Origin: JAVVVD01 sp964642795
GTDB taxonomy: Bacteria; Bacillota; Clostridia; Christensenellales; CAG-138
Direction of reading: 5' to 3'
DNA length: 9,149 nucleotides
Assembly (NCBI GenBank): GCA_964642795.1
Contig: CAZXRQ010000068.1
Location: 1 to 9,149 of the forward strand
The notes beneath the pieces are model-generated. The model worked only from the letters and a program-made list of their open reading frames with translations. It ran no database searches and was not told the origin of the DNA. The position numbers and the translations under genes were made by a program. Shown in pieces: positions 7,526 through 9,149 of this stretch (positions within the stretch are counted from its first letter, which is position 1; every line of letters begins with the position of its first letter).

Positions 7526-8899
7526 ATGCCTAAGAACAAACCACCCGTAAAGAGGAACGACGAGCTTATACTTAATATCACCGCAATGGGCGCCGAAGGT
7601 CAAGGCATCGGCCGTGCGGAGGGCTTCACCGTATTTGTACCGGGCGCGCTGCCGGATGAGACTGTGCGCGCCCACGTTATCAAGGTATACCCCTCCTATG
7701 CAGTAGCAAAGCTCGCGGAGATAACCGTGCCGTCAGCGGCGCGTGTACAGCCGCGGTGCCCGCAATTTGCCCACTGCGGCGGCTGCCTGCTGCAGCACAT
7801 GGACTATCCCTCCCAGCTTGAATACAAGCATCGCACGGTAGCCGACGCGATAGCGCGCATCGGCGGCTTCACCGGGCTTGACGTCAACCCGATCATTGGT
7901 ATGGAGGATCCGTGGCGCTACCGCAACAAGGGCAGCTTCCCGTTCGGCCAGACCGACGGAGCCGTGTGCTTCGGTTTTTTTGCGCAGCGCAGTCACCGTA
8001 TCACCCCGCTTACGGATTGCTGTATACAGGACGACGCGCTGCTGCGGGTTCCCAATACGGTCTGCGCATGGGCTAATGAATACGGCGTGACCCCCTATGA
8101 TGAATCCACCGGCACAGGCACGCTTAGGCATGTTGTAGCGCGAAAAAGCACCTCCGGCGATATTATGGCGGCGCTGGTAACAACCGGGGCCCTGCCGCAC
8201 ATAAGCCAGCTTACCGGCGCGCTCAAGCGTGAAGTTCCCGGGCTTATAAGCGTAGTACACAACCTTAATTCGCAAAATACAAACGTCATCTTCGGCGATG
8301 AATTCGACACCGTATGGGGACAGGGCTATATCGAGCAAAGCATTTGCGGCCTTGATTACCGTGTAAGCGCCGCGTCGTTTTTGCAGGTAAACATTCCGCA
8401 GACCGTGCGTCTTTATGAAACGGCCGTGGAACTGCTTTCCCCCGGCAAGGAGGAGACCGTCTTCGACCTGTACTGCGGCATAGGCACTATATCGCTGCTG
8501 CTCGCCCAAAGCGCAGGACGCGTAATCGGCGTGGAAAGCGTAGAGCAGGCCGTGCAGGACGCCAAGGTCAACTGCGAGCTCAACGGAGTCTCCAACGCAG
8601 CGTTCGTTTGCGGCAATGCGGAGGACGTGCTGCCGGAGCTGCTGCTTCAGCACGAGCTCCCCGACGCCATCGTGGTAGATCCGCCGCGCAAGGGCTGTGA
8701 CTACCTCGCCCTGCGCGCCATGATAGAATGCAGCGCCAACCGCATAGCGTACATATCCTGCAACCCCGCCACGCTCGCCCGCGACTGTAAGCTGCTGGCC
8801 GAAGGCGGCTTTATCCCCGTCGCCGTGCAACCCGTGGATATGTTCCCGCAGACGGCACACGTTGAGACGGTGGTATTGATGTCAAGGGTTGAGAAGTAA
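7526..8899 (+). CDS. rlmD: 23S rRNA (uracil-C5)-methyltransferase, RlmD/RlmCD type
   Basis: SAM-dependent enzyme of the TrmA/RumA family that makes 5-methyluridine in 23S rRNA (U1939; the Bacillus homologue also modifies U747). Length is 457 residues, usual for the family. An N-terminal TRAM domain (about 12-68; MGAEGQGIGRAEG at 21-33) is followed by the iron-sulfur cysteines C78, C84 and C87 in RCPQFAHCGGC, with the fourth ligand probably C165 or C166 in TDCCIQDD. The methyltransferase domain has the SAM motif FDLYCGIGTISLL (313-325), VDPPRKGC (384-391), the nucleophile C412 in YISCNP (409-414) and E447 in HVET (445-448), matching the E. coli general base. All catalytic and cluster residues are present. 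It starts 8 bases after dnaE with a weak AAGGA (7510-7514), about 11 bases from the ATG. Sequence alone cannot separate U1939-only from dual specificity. It is the last gene before the terminator. Confidence 0.93.
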   Translation: MPKNKPPVKRNDELILNITAMGAEGQGIGRAEGFTVFVPGALPDETVRAHVIKVYPSYAVAKLAEITVPSAARVQPRCPQFAHCGGCLLQHMDYPSQLEYKHRTVADAIARIGGFTGLDVNPIIGMEDPWRYRNKGSFPFGQTDGAVCFGFFAQRSHRITPLTDCCIQDDALLRVPNTVCAWANEYGVTPYDESTGTGTLRHVVARKSTSGDIMAALVTTGALPHISQLTGALKREVPGLISVVHNLNSQNTNVIFGDEFDTVWGQGYIEQSICGLDYRVSAASFLQVNIPQTVRLYETAVELLSPGKEETVFDLYCGIGTISLLLAQSAGRVIGVESVEQAVQDAKVNCELNGVSNAAFVCGNAEDVLPELLLQHELPDAIVVDPPRKGCDYLALRAMIECSANRIAYISCNPATLARDCKLLAEGGFIPVAVQPVDMFPQTAHVETVVLMSRVEK

Positions 8900-8930
8900 G
8901 AGTGTAATAAGATAAGTAAATAAAGGCTTT

Positions 8931-8979
8931 CCGTGGTTTGAGGTCTGGTTCTAAGCCGGAAGGATAATCACGGTTTTTT
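8931..8979 (+). terminator. Intrinsic terminator of the murB-rlmD operon
   Basis: The outer stem CCGTGGTT (8931-8938) pairs with AATCACGG (8966-8973), 8 pairs with one G-U, directly followed by six Ts (8974-8979). Inside it a second hairpin, TCTGGTT (8944-8950) with AGCCGGA (8954-8960), closes a CTA loop with 7 pairs including two G-U. The result is an elongated, interrupted stem 31 bases past the rlmD stop. The minus strand lacks a T run on its far side, so it looks one-directional. Confidence 0.8.
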
Positions 8980-9011
8980 GCTTTGAGGGAAGTTATCCAA
9001 GATTGGTGAGA

Positions 9012-9044
9012 TTAAAAAGCCATCAGCAAATGGCGCTGATGACT
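9012..9044 (-). terminator. Minus-strand intrinsic terminator
   Basis: Read on the minus strand, AGTCATCAGC (9044-9035) pairs with GCTGATGGCT (9027-9018) around a 7-base loop. This gives 10 pairs with one G-U, and the strand continues in Ts to 9014. The plus strand has no T run after the hairpin. It implies a convergent minus-strand gene entering from the right and fits the stop codon at 9095-9097. Confidence 0.7.
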
Positions 9045-9046
9045 AA

Positions 9047-9092
9047 GTGAGTTGATAAGATGGTTGGCAAAATAATGGTGAGTTGATAAGAT
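9047..9092. repeat. Two-copy 15-base direct repeat
   Basis: GTGAGTTGATAAGAT occurs at 9047-9061 and again, identically, at 9078-9092, a period of 31 bases with a 16-base spacer. It lies between the minus-strand stop at 9095 and the minus-strand terminator, so it would be in that gene's 3' untranslated region. Smaller echoes nearby are GACTAAG at 9041-9047 and 9128-9134, and GGTGAG at 9005-9010 and 9077-9081. The role is unknown. Confidence 0.75.
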
Positions 9093-9094
9093 TG

Positions 9095-9148
9095 CTATTT
9101 ATCAGCGTAGGTGTCGTGGGTGGCAAGGACTAAGCAACCATCTTTAGA
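9095..9148 (-). CDS. Possible C-terminal end of a convergent gene (partial)
   Basis: On the minus strand one frame is open from the right window edge for 17 codons, reading SKDGCLVLATHDTYADK, then TAG. I do not recognise the family and the fragment is too short to assign. Support comes from context: an intrinsic terminator in the same orientation lies about 50 bases downstream, which is what a real gene end would show. The frame beginning at the last base stops at once. A short open frame by chance remains quite possible. Confidence 0.35.
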   Translation of the reverse strand, partial: SKDGCLVLATHDTYADK

Positions 9149-9149
9149 A

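Noticed and set aside
7733..8860. Minus-strand open frame of 375 codons opposite rlmD
   Set aside because: Antisense shadow of a GC-rich gene. The plus strand encodes a full methyltransferase with all motifs, and the antisense product shows no recognisable domain or ribosome-binding site.
8881..9011. Minus-strand frame open across the terminator (includes RDYPSGLEPDLKPR)
   Set aside because: It has no start codon with a ribosome-binding site, runs into the rlmD coding region, and coincides with a well-formed plus-strand terminator that explains the sequence.

Overview
The window looks like a chromosomal housekeeping block from a fairly GC-rich member of the Bacillota, most likely class Clostridia. 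The main support is gene order: murB, rapZ and whiA followed by dnaE is a Firmicutes arrangement, and WhiA is a Gram-positive protein. Ribosome-binding sites match the Bacillota anti-Shine-Dalgarno sequence, and GTG and TTG starts appear alongside ATG. A Christensenellales-like lineage is a guess from gene order and base composition, not something the sequence proves.

Layout. Positions 1-120 are A+T-rich (about 30% GC by count) and hold no gene I can support. At 235-1215 lies a membrane-anchored extracytoplasmic protein related to family 1 ABC solute-binding proteins. It is short, has no lipobox, and no permease or ATPase gene sits beside it here. After a 95-base gap with a plausible sigma-A-type promoter (1252-1280) comes a tight run of five co-directional genes: murB (1311-2207), rapZ (2220-3101), whiA (3109-4035), dnaE (4062-7517) and an RlmD/RlmCD-type 23S rRNA m5U methyltransferase (7526-8899). 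Gaps between them are 12, 7, 26 and 8 bases, so they probably form one transcript, which ends at a branched intrinsic terminator at 8931-8979. From there to the right edge the DNA drops to about 42% GC. It holds a minus-strand intrinsic terminator, a 15-base direct repeat, and what may be the last 17 codons of a convergent minus-strand gene.

How the genes fit together. MurB makes UDP-MurNAc for peptidoglycan. RapZ is an RNase-adaptor or nucleotide-sensing P-loop protein. WhiA is a DNA-binding protein linked to cell division and chromosome segregation. DnaE is a replicative-type DNA polymerase, and RlmD modifies the ribosome. The operon therefore couples wall synthesis, division, replication and ribosome maturation. 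The gene yvcK (gluconeogenesis factor), which often sits between rapZ and whiA, is absent from that position.

I found no clear sign of a new defence, mobile or CRISPR system. The best second-look items are the orphan solute-binding-like protein with a perfect 11-base Shine-Dalgarno, the missing yvcK, the unusual whiA and dnaE starts (with a four-codon ORF overlapping the dnaE start), and the structured 3' intergenic region.
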